Source: CAVYXK01 sp963708245
Lineage (GTDB): Bacteria; Pseudomonadota; Alphaproteobacteria; Acetobacterales; Acetobacteraceae
Assembly (NCBI GenBank): GCA_963708245.1
Contig: OY970201.1
Coordinates: 4,588,001 to 4,652,000 of the forward strand
Length of the DNA: 64,000 nucleotides
Direction of reading: 5' to 3'
Shown here: piece after piece, positions 8,388 through 17,478 of the stretch
Layout of the letters: the number at the start of each line of letters is the position of its first letter
Position numbering within the stretch: the stretch's first letter is position 1
Translations under genes and position numbers: made by a program
Notes under the pieces: generated by a model
What the model was told of the DNA's origin: nothing
Databases searched by the model: none
Seen by the model: the letters and a program-made list of their open reading frames with translations, nothing else

Positions 8388-9149
8388 TCAGTGGCGGTAG
8401 TCGGCGCCCTTCCGCTCGATCGTGCGGAGCAAGCCCTGCCATTCCATCAGGCCGTAGTCGTCGCTGTTGCGGCGCTTTTGACCCCGCTCGGCGGCCTTGC
8501 GCACGATGTAATCGGCGATCCGCAGCGGCGGTGCGTCGAGCATGCGGGCAGTGAGCTCCAGCTCACAGGCGCGCTCCAGCATGTACATGCGCATCAGGGT
8601 GCCGTGGATGGTCGGGCCATGCGTGAGCAGGCCGTGGTTCAGCAGCACGACGCAACTGCCGCGCTTGCAGGAACGTCCGAGCGCCTCGCATTCCTCCACC
8701 GAGGCGGGGATGCCATAGGGGTGGTAGGCGACGTCATCGAGGATCGACAGCGCATCCTGGCTGATCGGGCGCAACCCGTCCTCTAGCAGCGCGACGCCGG
8801 CCCCGGCACGGGTATGCGTGTGCATCACACACATCGCGTCCGGTCGCGCCTTATAGACGCCGCTGTGAATGGTGAAGCCGGCGTTGTTGAACTTGCCGGG
8901 ATCGCCCAGCACGTTGCCGTCCATGTCCATCTTGACCAGGCTGGAGGCGGTGATCTCGTCGAACATCTCGCCGTAGCGGTTGATCAGGAACGTGTCCGGC
9001 GCATCGGGGATGCGGGCAGACATATGGGTGTTGATCAGATCGGTCCAGCCGAGATGGTCCACGATGTGGTAGAGCGCGGCGAGGTCGCAGCGCGTCTGCC
9101 ACTCGGCATCGGTCATTTCAGTGCGTGGTCGTTGTAGTGCGACGGACAT
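8388..9149 (-). CDS. Class II aldolase/adducin family protein
   Basis: The 253-residue product has the class II aldolase fold with a zinc site: CVMHTHTRAGAGVALL near residue 108 supplies HxH and LLNHGLLTHGPTIHGTL near 168 supplies the third His. The family includes fuculose-phosphate aldolases, ribulose-phosphate epimerases and adducin-like proteins; members with this start (LYHIVDHLGWTDLINTHMS) are often annotated only by domain, so I give no substrate. AAGGAG precedes the ATG. It lies upstream of the quinone oxidoreductase on the same strand, separated by the decayed secreted-protein gene. Confidence 0.88.
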   Translation of the reverse strand: MSVALQRPRTEMTDAEWQTRCDLAALYHIVDHLGWTDLINTHMSARIPDAPDTFLINRYGEMFDEITASSLVKMDMDGNVLGDPGKFNNAGFTIHSGVYKARPDAMCVMHTHTRAGAGVALLEDGLRPISQDALSILDDVAYHPYGIPASVEECEALGRSCKRGSCVVLLNHGLLTHGPTIHGTLMRMYMLERACELELTARMLDAPPLRIADYIVRKAAERGQKRRNSDDYGLMEWQGLLRTIERKGADYRH

Positions 9150-9230
9150 GGAGAGCTCCTTGAGGCGGCGGAGCGTATCCTGTGGCAGATGACGATCGGG
9201 GGCAAGCTCGCGCCGAGCTGATCCATCGTC

Positions 9231-9252
9231 ATGGCCGGCGAAGGCCGGCCAT
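9231..9252. repeat. Palindromic intergenic repeat, 9-bp arms
   Basis: ATGGCCGGC and GCCGGCCAT flank a GAAG loop, followed by CCACGACTTT. This hairpin plus the trailing ATCCACGA is the shape of a short interspersed repeat common between genes in alphaproteobacteria. It lies in the 182-bp gap between the aldolase start and the end of the DUF488 gene. Confidence 0.6.
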
Positions 9253-9331
9253 CCACGACTTTCTGCGGTTGCCCCATAAAACCGCGCATTCTCGAACCTC
9301 CGACCACGGCAGCGATGACAGCGGAAGATAG

Positions 9332-9943
9332 TCAGATAGAATTCTGCCCTACGTGCCGCGACTGGAACGCAACCCTGCGCGCTCGTTCGCGATACGCGGC
9401 CGCCAGCCTGTCGCTTCGCGAAATCAGCAGCTCTTCCTCATCCCGACCTGTCAATCGGAGAAGCTCTTGCTCGATGTCAGGGTGTGATACTGTCCGACCA
9501 TTCCCGAGAAGGTGGTTCACCTGCACCCCGCACTGCGACAACGCGCGTCCGATCAGCAGGCAACGGTGACAGTCGAGAGGATTCTGCTCCGAACACATCA
9601 GGGCGATGCGGTACCTATGGGCACTATCGATGACCCGGGTCAGGCCCTCACGAAATTCGCTTGTGGTTGCCATCGCCTCATAATCGGCGACGTCGTCGCG
9701 ATAGAGCGCCCGGGAAGCCGGCCGCCCACCAAGCTGCTTGCCGAGGGAGATGTAAGTTATACCATCCTGATGCAGGCTGGAGCAAAGTTGAGCCGCGTTG
9801 AAGTGCGGAAAACGGCGAGAGAACGGAGTGGTGCGAACGTCTGCGATCGCGGTAATTCCGGCGGCGCGCAGAAGATCTCGGAAGCGGCCATAGGCGTGAT
9901 TGGAATGACCGATCGTCCAAACCTGCAAAACGCTATCACCCAC
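9332..9943 (-). CDS. DUF488 domain-containing protein
   Basis: The 203-residue product opens with VWTIGHSNHAYGRFRDLL and continues with IADVRTTPFSRRFPHFN and LMCSEQNPLDCHRCLLIGRA, the three signature blocks of DUF488, including the conserved Cys pair of the CxExxPxxCHR motif. The biochemical role of the family is not established. The start is GTG at 9943. It stands alone between the aldolase gene and a decayed serine hydrolase on the other strand, so context gives no clue to function. Confidence 0.88.
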   Translation of the reverse strand: MGDSVLQVWTIGHSNHAYGRFRDLLRAAGITAIADVRTTPFSRRFPHFNAAQLCSSLHQDGITYISLGKQLGGRPASRALYRDDVADYEAMATTSEFREGLTRVIDSAHRYRIALMCSEQNPLDCHRCLLIGRALSQCGVQVNHLLGNGRTVSHPDIEQELLRLTGRDEEELLISRSDRLAAAYRERARRVAFQSRHVGQNSI

Positions 9944-10046
9944 ACTTCACCTCGACTCGTTTATAGCACACAGATAGCACCTGTCAGGCGTTGACGCGGC
10001 CGGCCGGCCGGGGATTCATGGGTCAGCCGAAACCCGGATCAAGCTC

Positions 10047-10727
10047 ATGGAAAAATGGTTGCAGGCTGCTCTCGACTACGTCCCGTCGTGGCTCGAGTTT
10101 CAGTTGCGGATGTCCGAGCAGCCAGGCTGCATCATTGCTGTGGTGCACCGCGATCGGGTTCTCCTCGAGCAAGCATTCGGCCATGCCGATCTCGCCACAG
10201 GCGAGAGTTTTACGCCGCGTCACCGCTTTCGGATGGCATCGCATTCCAAGAGCTTCAGTGCCGCCGGTATCATGAAGCTGTGCGAACGAGGCAAGCTCAG
10301 GCTCGACGATCCGGTTGGTCAGTATATCAGTCGCCCGCACCCTCGGGTTGCCGAAGCCACGATCAGACAGCTTCTCTCCCATAGCGCCGGCCTAACCCGC
10401 GACGGTGCGGACGCAGGCCAGTTTTCTGGCCGGCGACCGTTCCTGGGCACGGAAGAACTCCTGGCCGATCTCCGGATGCCCCCACCCATCGAGCCGAACA
10501 CCCGCTTCAAGTATTCCAACCACGGCTTCGGCCTGCTCGGGCTCGTCATCAAGGCAGTCACTGGCGAGCCCTTCACGCGAGCCAGTCCGGCGGACACGTG
10601 ACGAGACGGCGCGGTGACCGAGCTTTGGCTGGCGGGAAGCAGGCTGATGCCGGAGGCGCAGGTCGCCGCGGAGTTGCAGGACCGGCTCGATGTGACGCCT
10701 GCCCGGAAGCGACGCTCCCTGCGTTGA
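10047..10727 (+). pseudogene. Serine hydrolase (class C beta-lactamase-like) with internal deletion and in-frame stop
   Basis: The N-terminal part (residues 1-180) is a clear beta-lactamase-family serine hydrolase: MASHSKSFSAAGIM holds the SxxK nucleophile motif near residue 57 and FKYSNHGFGLLGLVI holds the YxN motif near 154. Soon after, the frame hits TGA at 10599-10601. Reading on in the same frame gives VTELWLAGSRLMPEAQVAAE up to a stop at 10725-10727, which looks like the C-terminal tail of a longer relative. The middle and third-motif region are missing, so an internal deletion joined the two ends. A functional enzyme is not expected. Confidence 0.7.
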
Positions 10728-10784
10728 ATCACGCCGGGCCGGACAAACTGGGACTGGGGTCCTTTTCCGTGCTATGCTTCACCT

Positions 10785-11333
10785 ATGGCCGAGGCCGTGC
10801 AGCAGCGTATGACCGCGGATGAATTCCTCGCCTGGGCGATGCAGCGCCCAGAGGGCGAGCGGTTCGAGCTGGCTGCCGGCGAGGTTGTGGCGACGGCGCC
10901 GGAAAGAGCCGCACACGGCCGGGTGAAGGGGAACATCTATCGGTCTCTGCGCGATGCAATCGACGCCGGCGGATTGCATTGTGAGGCTTATGTGGATCGC
11001 ATGGCCGTCGAAGTCGACGAACACACCGTCTATGAGCCCGACGTCCTGTTACGATGCGGCGAGAAGCTGCCCGATGATGCGCTCAGGGTCCGCGATCCCC
11101 TGTTGGTGGTCGAGGTGGTGTCACCCTCGAGCCGCGCCCGCGATGCGGGCGCGAAGCTCGAGGACTATTTCCGCCTTCCCTCTGTGCGGCATTATCTGAT
11201 CGTGAAGATCGAGAACCGGACAATCATTCATCACATGCGGGAACCGTCCGGAGCGATCACAACGCGGATCGTCGGCAGCAGCTCGCTGCGTCTAGATCCG
11301 CCAGGGATCGAGCTGCGAAGTATCTTCCAATAG
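10785..11333 (+). CDS. Uma2-family (DUF820) putative restriction-endonuclease-fold protein
   Basis: The 182-residue product shows the Uma2/DUF820 order: MTADEFLAWAMQRPEGERFEL near the N terminus, AAHGRVKGNIYRSL near 43, the VYEPDVLLRCG block near 82 (PD of the nuclease-like motif), and DPLLVVEVVSPSSRARDAGAKL near 103 (ExV part of the PD-(D/E)xK core). The fold is related to restriction endonucleases; cellular function is unknown. It stands alone between the decayed serine hydrolase and the convergent ornithine cyclodeaminase gene. Confidence 0.88.
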   Translation: MAEAVQQRMTADEFLAWAMQRPEGERFELAAGEVVATAPERAAHGRVKGNIYRSLRDAIDAGGLHCEAYVDRMAVEVDEHTVYEPDVLLRCGEKLPDDALRVRDPLLVVEVVSPSSRARDAGAKLEDYFRLPSVRHYLIVKIENRTIIHHMREPSGAITTRIVGSSSLRLDPPGIELRSIFQ

Positions 11334-11390
11334 CGATCGTGTTCGTGACCTCCGCGCCCGTGCCGTGGAGCATCACGAAGACCAAAAAAC

Positions 11391-12410
11391 CTACTCCTCC
11401 ACCGCACTCAGCAGTTTCAGCCTGGTGCCCACCCGTTCGGCCAACGCACACCGATGGATCCAGTCTCCCAGCATCACATCGCTGATCGCGAATCCCCGAT
11501 GCCAGAACAAAATTCGCTCGTCTGCGCCCTCTCGCCCTGGACGCAACCCGGCAGTGATCTCCCCAATTTCCGCATGCACACGCGTCCGCGTCAGTTCACC
11601 TGACTGAATCAGATCATGAAGCTGACCACCCTTCGTGCACTGCTCCCAGTCGTCGACCACCAGCTTGTCCACAGAAAGCGCCAGAAGCGGCTCGATTGCC
11701 CGCACCCATCCGTAGGTGACCAGCAACGCACCTGCTGCCAGATCGGCATTGTGCAGCAGCGCCTCGGGAGCGGTCAGCCGCGTCGCCTCCACGACGATAT
11801 CGGCACCGGCCGCAGCCTCCGCCGGCGACGCAACCGCGTACGCCGCAACCCCAAGCTCGGATCGTACCCGCGCCGCAAGTCGCTCCCGCGTCTCCGGCCG
11901 CTTGCTGTTGATACGAATTTCGCTCAATGAAAACCGCATTGACAGCAAGCGCAGATTGCTGAACGCCGTCCCGCGCGCGCCCAGATGCGCGACGATACGC
12001 GAATCCGGCCGCGCCAGATGGACAGCGCCGATGCAGGTCACCGCGCCGGTGCGCTGCCAGGTCAGGCTCGTCGCATCCATGATGCAGCAGGGCACCCCGG
12101 TTTCCGGATCGTACAGCGTCAGCAGCGCCACTTCGGAAGGCAGGCCGCGCCGCCAGTTGTCAACGTAATCGCCAACCACTTTGACACCGGCGCGGCGGAT
12201 CGGGGCGACATAGCCGGAAAGAATGTTGAAGTGGCCGTTGAACAACGGATCAAGATGCAGATGCGCCTTCGGCGGCATCACCACCTGCCGGCGCCCATGC
12301 GCCGACAATCCCGCTTCGATCACGCTCAACAGCGTACTTGCTTCGGGGCTGAGTGCCTCGACCTGGGCATGATCCAGAAACAGCAGAGAGATGTCGGGCA
12401 CGGACCGCAA
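11391..12410 (-). CDS. Ornithine cyclodeaminase/mu-crystallin family protein
   Basis: The 339-residue protein aligns with the OCD/mu-crystallin family: an N-terminal substrate domain (KAHLHLDPLFNGHFNILSGY near 48), a Rossmann part (AHLGARGTAFSNLRLLSMRF near 140), VASPAEAAAGADIVVEATRL near 190 and DDWEQCTKGGQLHDL near 250. Family members reduce imines or deaminate amino acids with NAD(P); the substrate is unknown. The first possible start is TTG at 12410 with no obvious SD; a GTG nine bases further in is possible. It is divergent from the hydantoinase B/A pair, suggesting a shared pathway for amino-acid or lactam breakdown. Confidence 0.85.
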   Translation of the reverse strand: MRSVPDISLLFLDHAQVEALSPEASTLLSVIEAGLSAHGRRQVVMPPKAHLHLDPLFNGHFNILSGYVAPIRRAGVKVVGDYVDNWRRGLPSEVALLTLYDPETGVPCCIMDATSLTWQRTGAVTCIGAVHLARPDSRIVAHLGARGTAFSNLRLLSMRFSLSEIRINSKRPETRERLAARVRSELGVAAYAVASPAEAAAGADIVVEATRLTAPEALLHNADLAAGALLVTYGWVRAIEPLLALSVDKLVVDDWEQCTKGGQLHDLIQSGELTRTRVHAEIGEITAGLRPGREGADERILFWHRGFAISDVMLGDWIHRCALAERVGTRLKLLSAVEE

Positions 12411-12483
12411 CTGTAAGCTGGGGGATCGAACTCATGCAATCGGGCCATTGCACCAAAGCCGAAGAGATGGTCCGATCCCCGCC

Positions 12484-14214
12484 ATGGACCCGATCACCGC
12501 CGAACTCTTCCGCAACTCTGTCGCTGCGATCGGCGACGAGATGGTGCTGACCATCTACCGCACCGCGTATTCCGGGGTGCTGAAGAACATCATGGACTAC
12601 AGCGCCGCTCTTTGCGACGCGGAAGGCCGACTGGTTGCCCAGGGGCTCAGCCTGCCCGGCCATCTCTGCAGCATCCCCGTCGCCCTCAAGGCGGCGATCA
12701 AACGCTACGGCGACGACATTGCTGAGGGCGACATCCTCATCTCGAACGACCCGTATGAAGGCGGAATGCATCTCCCCGACATCTTCATCTTCAAACCCCT
12801 GTTTGTCGGCGGAAGAGTCCTCGCATATGCCGCCACCATCTGCCACCACACCGACGTAGGTGGGCGGGTCCCCGGCTCGAACGCATCCGACAGTACCGAG
12901 ATCTATGCCGAGGGCCTGCGCATCCCGCCGTTGAAGCTCTACGAACGCGGCCAGCCCAACACGACGTTGCACCGGATCATCGAAAAGAATGTGCGCGTAC
13001 CGGGTCGCGTGTTTGGCGATCTACGGTCCCAGCTCGCCGCCTGCGAGATCGCTGCGCGCGGCATGACCGATCTCGTCGCCCGCCACGGCGCCGACGGCGT
13101 GCGCGCACTGATGAATGAGACGATGGACTACAGCGAACATCTGACCCGCCACTGCCTGACAGAGCTCGCAGACGGCGAAGCCACGTTCACCGACTGGATC
13201 GACGACGACCAGATCGACATGGGAAAGCCGATCCCCCTGGTCTGTACCGTGCGAAAGCGCGGCGATACGATGACGTTCGACTGGACTGGCAGCGCGCCGC
13301 AGGTAAAGGGCGCGATCAACAACACTTGGAGCTACACCGCGGCGGCCAGCTTCACAGCGGCGAAGTCGATCTTGTCGGTCAACATGCCCAACAACGACGG
13401 CGTGTTCCGCCCGATCACCGTCACCGCGCCGCCGGGCACCATCACGCACGGACTGCCGCCTGCCGCCTGCGCGGCGCGCGGGCTGACCGGCTTCCGCTGC
13501 TGCGACGCCGCCTTCGGCGCGCTGGCGCAACTCTACCCAGACCGCGTGTTCGCCGCCGGCGATGGCGGCAATGCCGGCGTCAGCGTCGGCGGCTACGACA
13601 AGGACCTCAGGCCGTTCATTTACGTCGATTTCTTCTCCGGCGGCTGGGGCGCGCGCCCATGGGCCGACGGACTTGAAGGAAACACCACCATGTTCGCCAA
13701 CATGGCGAGCTTCAGCATCGAAGTGATCGAGGCGGAGAATCCCCTGGAAGTGCTCGACTGCGGTTACGTCGCGGACACCGGAGGCGCCGGCAAGTACCGC
13801 GGCGGCGTCGCCATGCGCAAGACTTGGCGGATGCTGGAGGAGGAGGGGATCCTGCAGGTCCGCTCGGACCGCCAGAAGCATCTGCCCTACGGATTGCAAG
13901 GCGGCGGCCCCGGCGCACCGGGACGCACCATGCTCAACCCCGATACGCCGCAAGAACAGATCCTGCACGCCAAGCTGACCATGCGCTTCCGCCATGGCGA
14001 GGTGTTTCGCCTGCAACTTCCCGGCTCCGGCGGTTGGGGCAACGCGCTCGATCGCGATCTCACACTGGTGGCGCAAGACCTGCGCGGCGGGCTGGTGACC
14101 ATCGAAGGCGCCGCACGCGATTACGGCGTGGTCGCGCGCGGCGATCCGCCCGAGATCGACCTCGCCGCCACTGCTGCCCTGCGCGCACAGCGCTGCGCCG
14201 GTGCCGCCGGATGA
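12484..14214 (+). CDS. Hydantoinase B/oxoprolinase family protein
   Basis: The 576-residue product starts MDPITAELFRNSVAAIGDEM, the usual start of HyuB-type subunits; this ATG is preferred over in-frame upstream possibilities, which lack family similarity. Conserved stretches are GDILISNDPYEGGMHLPDIF near residue 82 and the Gly-rich SGGWGARPWADGLEGN region near 383. HyuB works with HyuA in ATP-dependent opening of hydantoin, oxoproline, acetone or related rings/ketones. The stop overlaps the hyuA start in ATGA, so the two subunits are translationally coupled. Confidence 0.9.
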   Translation: MDPITAELFRNSVAAIGDEMVLTIYRTAYSGVLKNIMDYSAALCDAEGRLVAQGLSLPGHLCSIPVALKAAIKRYGDDIAEGDILISNDPYEGGMHLPDIFIFKPLFVGGRVLAYAATICHHTDVGGRVPGSNASDSTEIYAEGLRIPPLKLYERGQPNTTLHRIIEKNVRVPGRVFGDLRSQLAACEIAARGMTDLVARHGADGVRALMNETMDYSEHLTRHCLTELADGEATFTDWIDDDQIDMGKPIPLVCTVRKRGDTMTFDWTGSAPQVKGAINNTWSYTAAASFTAAKSILSVNMPNNDGVFRPITVTAPPGTITHGLPPAACAARGLTGFRCCDAAFGALAQLYPDRVFAAGDGGNAGVSVGGYDKDLRPFIYVDFFSGGWGARPWADGLEGNTTMFANMASFSIEVIEAENPLEVLDCGYVADTGGAGKYRGGVAMRKTWRMLEEEGILQVRSDRQKHLPYGLQGGGPGAPGRTMLNPDTPQEQILHAKLTMRFRHGEVFRLQLPGSGGWGNALDRDLTLVAQDLRGGLVTIEGAARDYGVVARGDPPEIDLAATAALRAQRCAGAAG

Positions 14215-16283
14215 GCATGCGCATCGGCGTCGATATCGGCGGCACCTTTACCGATCTCGTCGCGATCACCGCAGACGGGCGCGTGCTGACGCGCAAGTCT
14301 GCCTCGACCCCGCACGATTACGGCGAGGGCATCGTCGAGGGCCTGCGCGCGCTGCTCGAGGAAGCAGGCGACCACGTCGGCGAGGTACTGCACGGTACGA
14401 CGATAGGCTCCAATGCCGTGCTTGAAGGCCGCGGCGCCCGCACCGCGCTGATCACGACACACGGATTCCGCGACCTGCTCGATATCCGCGATCTCAAAAT
14501 CCCGCGCCTGTACGACATCAGTTGGACCAAGCCGCCGGCATTGGTCGAGCGGCGGCTCCGGCTGGAAGTCGTCGAGAAACTTCGACCCGACGGGTCAGTT
14601 TCCGTGCCACTCGATACGGCCAGCGTCGATGCCGCCATCGCGCTGCTGCGCTCCGAGCACGTGGAGAGCCTGGCGATCTGCCTGCTGCACAGCTACGCCA
14701 ACCCCGCGCATGAACGCGCCGTCGCTGCACGCGTCCGCGCCGCGCTGCCCGATCTGGCGATCTCCGTCAGCCACGAGATCCTGCCGGAGATCAAAGAATA
14801 CCCACGAACCAGCACGACGGTGATCAACGCCTACGTTCAACCGGTGGTGCGCGCCTATCTCACCGCGTTGGCCGCGCGGCTGCGCGCCCTCGGCATCGCC
14901 GCACCGCTCCAACTGATGCAATCGAACGGCGGGCTGGCCGCCGCCGACTTCGCCGCCGCCCAGCCGGTGCACATCATCGAAAGCGGACCGGCTGCCGGCG
15001 TGGTGGGCGGAGCGGCTCTGGCCACGCGTCTCGACGAGCCGCGCATCATCACCTTCGACATGGGCGGCACCACCGCCAAGGCCGGTCTTGTCGAGAACGG
15101 CGACGTGCTGCTGACCGAAGCGCTGGAAGTCGGTGCCGGCGTGATGGCCGGCTCGCGCCTGCTGGTAGGCGCCGGCTACATGCTGAAGCTCCCGGCCATC
15201 GACCTTGCCGAAGTGGGCGCCGGCGGCGGCTCGATCTGCCGGCTCGATGCGGCGGGCGCGCCAAAGGTCGGACCGGAGAGTGCCGGCGCCGATCCCGGCC
15301 CAGTCTGTTACGGCATGGGCGGCACCGAACCCACCATTACCGACTGCAATCTGGTGCTGGGCTATCTCGATCCAGCGGGATTGGTCGGCGGTGCGCTCCC
15401 CCTGAACGCCGAGGCTGCACGCGCCGCCGTCGCGGAGCGGCTGGCCCGACCGCTGGGCTGCTCGGTCGAAGAAGCCGCCGCGGGGATGCTGCGCGTCGCA
15501 TCGGCCAGCATGATGCGGGCGATCCGCGCCGTCTCGGTGGAGCGCGGGCGCGATCCGCGGCAATTCGCGCTGCTGGCATTCGGTGGCAACGGCCCGCTGT
15601 TCGGTGCCTGGATCGCTGCCGAGCTACGCATCGGCCGCGTCATCGTGCCGCCGATGCCCGGCGTGTTCAGCGCCTTCGGACTGCTGGTGGCCGACACCGA
15701 GCATCACGCAACGCGCACGTTGCGTGCGCGTGCCGACGCGCTGGATGCAGCAGAGTTCGCTGCGGCACTTGATGCGCTCGCTGCTGCCGGCAACGAACGT
15801 CTGCAACGAGACGGTTTTCCGCCCTCGGCGCGTGCTTTCCGTCGGGCGGTTCTGGCCCGCTATCTTGGCCAGTCCAGCGAAATCTCGGTGACGCTGCCGG
15901 ACCGGGACCCGGCCGCGCTTCTGCACGCACTGCCAGGGCTGTTCGCCGACGAGCACGAACGCACTTATGGGTTTCGTGCGCCGCCAGACGAACCGGTGGA
16001 GATCGTCGGGTTATCTGTCGTCGCCCGCGGCATCCCGGATCGGCCACGGCTGCCTTCCACCATTGCTCCGGCAGTCGCCCAGGTGCCGTCGAGCCGGCGC
16101 GCCTGGTTCGCGGGTACCGGCTGGGTCGAGGTGCCGGTGATCGACCGCGCCGGGCTGGCCGGCGATCCACGCGAGGGCCCGCTGATTGTGCAGGAATACG
16201 ATGCGACCTGCCTGGTTCCGCATGGCGCCGTTGCCGCGCTCGATCCGTTCGGCAATATCCGGTTGAGTCTCGCGACTCCGTAA
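14211..16283 (+). CDS. Hydantoinase A/oxoprolinase family protein (ATPase subunit)
   Basis: The 690-residue product begins MSMRIGVDIGGTFTDLVAI, the phosphate-binding motif of the actin-like ATPase fold used by HyuA. Other family blocks are LHGTTIGSNAVLEGRGA near 61, ESGPAAGVVGGAAL near 256, ITFDMGGTTAKAGL near 281 and FGGNGPLFGA near 459. HyuA phosphorylates the substrate so that HyuB can hydrolyse it; which cyclic amide or ketone is used is open. ATG at 14211 overlaps the hyuB stop by 4 nt. The neighbouring OCD-family gene points to nitrogenous substrates. Confidence 0.9.
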   Translation: MSMRIGVDIGGTFTDLVAITADGRVLTRKSASTPHDYGEGIVEGLRALLEEAGDHVGEVLHGTTIGSNAVLEGRGARTALITTHGFRDLLDIRDLKIPRLYDISWTKPPALVERRLRLEVVEKLRPDGSVSVPLDTASVDAAIALLRSEHVESLAICLLHSYANPAHERAVAARVRAALPDLAISVSHEILPEIKEYPRTSTTVINAYVQPVVRAYLTALAARLRALGIAAPLQLMQSNGGLAAADFAAAQPVHIIESGPAAGVVGGAALATRLDEPRIITFDMGGTTAKAGLVENGDVLLTEALEVGAGVMAGSRLLVGAGYMLKLPAIDLAEVGAGGGSICRLDAAGAPKVGPESAGADPGPVCYGMGGTEPTITDCNLVLGYLDPAGLVGGALPLNAEAARAAVAERLARPLGCSVEEAAAGMLRVASASMMRAIRAVSVERGRDPRQFALLAFGGNGPLFGAWIAAELRIGRVIVPPMPGVFSAFGLLVADTEHHATRTLRARADALDAAEFAAALDALAAAGNERLQRDGFPPSARAFRRAVLARYLGQSSEISVTLPDRDPAALLHALPGLFADEHERTYGFRAPPDEPVEIVGLSVVARGIPDRPRLPSTIAPAVAQVPSSRRAWFAGTGWVEVPVIDRAGLAGDPREGPLIVQEYDATCLVPHGAVAALDPFGNIRLSLATP

Positions 16284-16470
16284 TGCCAACCGGCCTCCCC
16301 GATGGCCGCTCCGGGTGGAGAGCCGCCGAATCGGTCCAGCCGAGGCGATCCAGGTAGTCCCAAATTGAGTTACGAACGTTGCTCCCGAATCTGAGTACAC
16401 GCTGGTTTATGCGGATAACATGGGCATGCATATACCGCGTGATCGTCTGTGGTCAGTCGTGTCAGTGACC

Positions 16471-17361
16471 TCAACTCAGGCGAGAAGCCGCCATGAAATC
16501 TACGAAGAGCCGAACGCGCGGCGGTATGGGATGACCTGGCTGGAAGGTGGCGAAGAGTTCGATCTCGTCGCACCAGTAATCAGCCAGGCACTCAACGAGG
16601 CGTCCGGCTTGCAGGTCTTCGGCCACGTCCCATAGCGCCTCCGACGAGAGGCCCCGGCCTTCAAGCGCCCAGCCGTGCAGCACGTCGCCGCTGCCGCTGG
16701 AGAGATGGCCGCCAACCTTGATCTCCTCCACGCCGCTCTCCGAGCGGAACCGCCAGCGATCGTGCAGCCGGTGCCGGCGGGCGAGGCGCAGGCATTCATG
16801 GCCCGCGAGATCGGCCGGTCGTTCGGGTATGCCGCGCGCCGCCAGATAGGACGGTGCGCCACAGAGAACACGGCGCGTGGATGCGATCTTGCGCGCGATG
16901 ACGGCCGGATCGTCTGGGCGGTCGATCCTGAGAGCGACGTCAATCCCGTCCTGCCCAACCTCCAGGCCGGCGTCGGAGAGCATCAGATGCACCTCCAGCC
17001 CCGGATGCCGTGCGGCGAAGTCCGCCAGCAGCGGGGCAATCCGGCGTCGGCCAAGTTTCATCGGCGCCCCGACCTTCAGAAGTCCTCGGGCTGCCGCGCC
17101 CCGCGCCGAGACCTCCGTGTCTGCGTCACGCAGATTCGCGAGGATGCTCCGGCAATGCTGATAGTAGAGCGCGCCTTCGTCGGTGAGGCGAAAGCGTCGC
17201 GCGCTGCGCTCGGCGAGGCGGACACCAAGGCGCGCTTCGAGCGCCGAAAGACGGCGGCTGACGGCGGGGGGCGAAGAGCCTGACGTCAGGGCGGCGGCAG
17301 AGATGCCGCCCGCCTCCACGACGGCGCAGAAAAGTTCGATGTCGCCGATACCATCCGGCAA
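16471..17361 (-). CDS. LysR-family transcriptional regulator
   Basis: The 296-residue protein has an N-terminal winged helix-turn-helix (FCAVVEAGGISAAAL to LSALEARLGVRLAER, residues about 11-52) and a C-terminal periplasmic-binding-like effector domain (about 88-290), the full LTTR layout. TTG at 17361 is the start, with GGGAGG 8 nt upstream. It is divergent from the quinone oxidoreductase-XapX pair, and a perfect inverted repeat of LTTR type lies between them, so it very likely controls that operon and itself. The inducer is unknown. Confidence 0.9.
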   Translation of the reverse strand: MPDGIGDIELFCAVVEAGGISAAALTSGSSPPAVSRRLSALEARLGVRLAERSARRFRLTDEGALYYQHCRSILANLRDADTEVSARGAAARGLLKVGAPMKLGRRRIAPLLADFAARHPGLEVHLMLSDAGLEVGQDGIDVALRIDRPDDPAVIARKIASTRRVLCGAPSYLAARGIPERPADLAGHECLRLARRHRLHDRWRFRSESGVEEIKVGGHLSSGSGDVLHGWALEGRGLSSEALWDVAEDLQAGRLVECLADYWCDEIELFATFQPGHPIPPRVRLFVDFMAASRLS

Positions 17362-17372
17362 GCCAGCCTCCC

Positions 17373-17395
17373 ATGCTTCCGATTAGCGGAAGCAT
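17373..17395. promoter_or_regulatory. LysR-type T-N11-A operator in a divergent promoter
   Basis: A perfect inverted repeat with 9-bp arms (ATGCTTCCG and CGGAAGCAT) around ATTAG lies between the TTG start of the LysR gene (17361) and the ATG of the quinone oxidoreductase (17479). Its centre fits the T-N11-A rule (T at 17378, A at 17390) typical of LTTR recognition sites. Being 12 bp from the regulator's own start, it would suit autorepression as well as activation of the divergent operon. Confidence 0.72.
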
Positions 17396-17478
17396 AGCAT
17401 CCTTCGTTGCCGGTTTCCGACCCTTGTGCGGGCATCTATTCTCCTCCTCACGCAAACAGTCACCGACAGGAGCAGATC

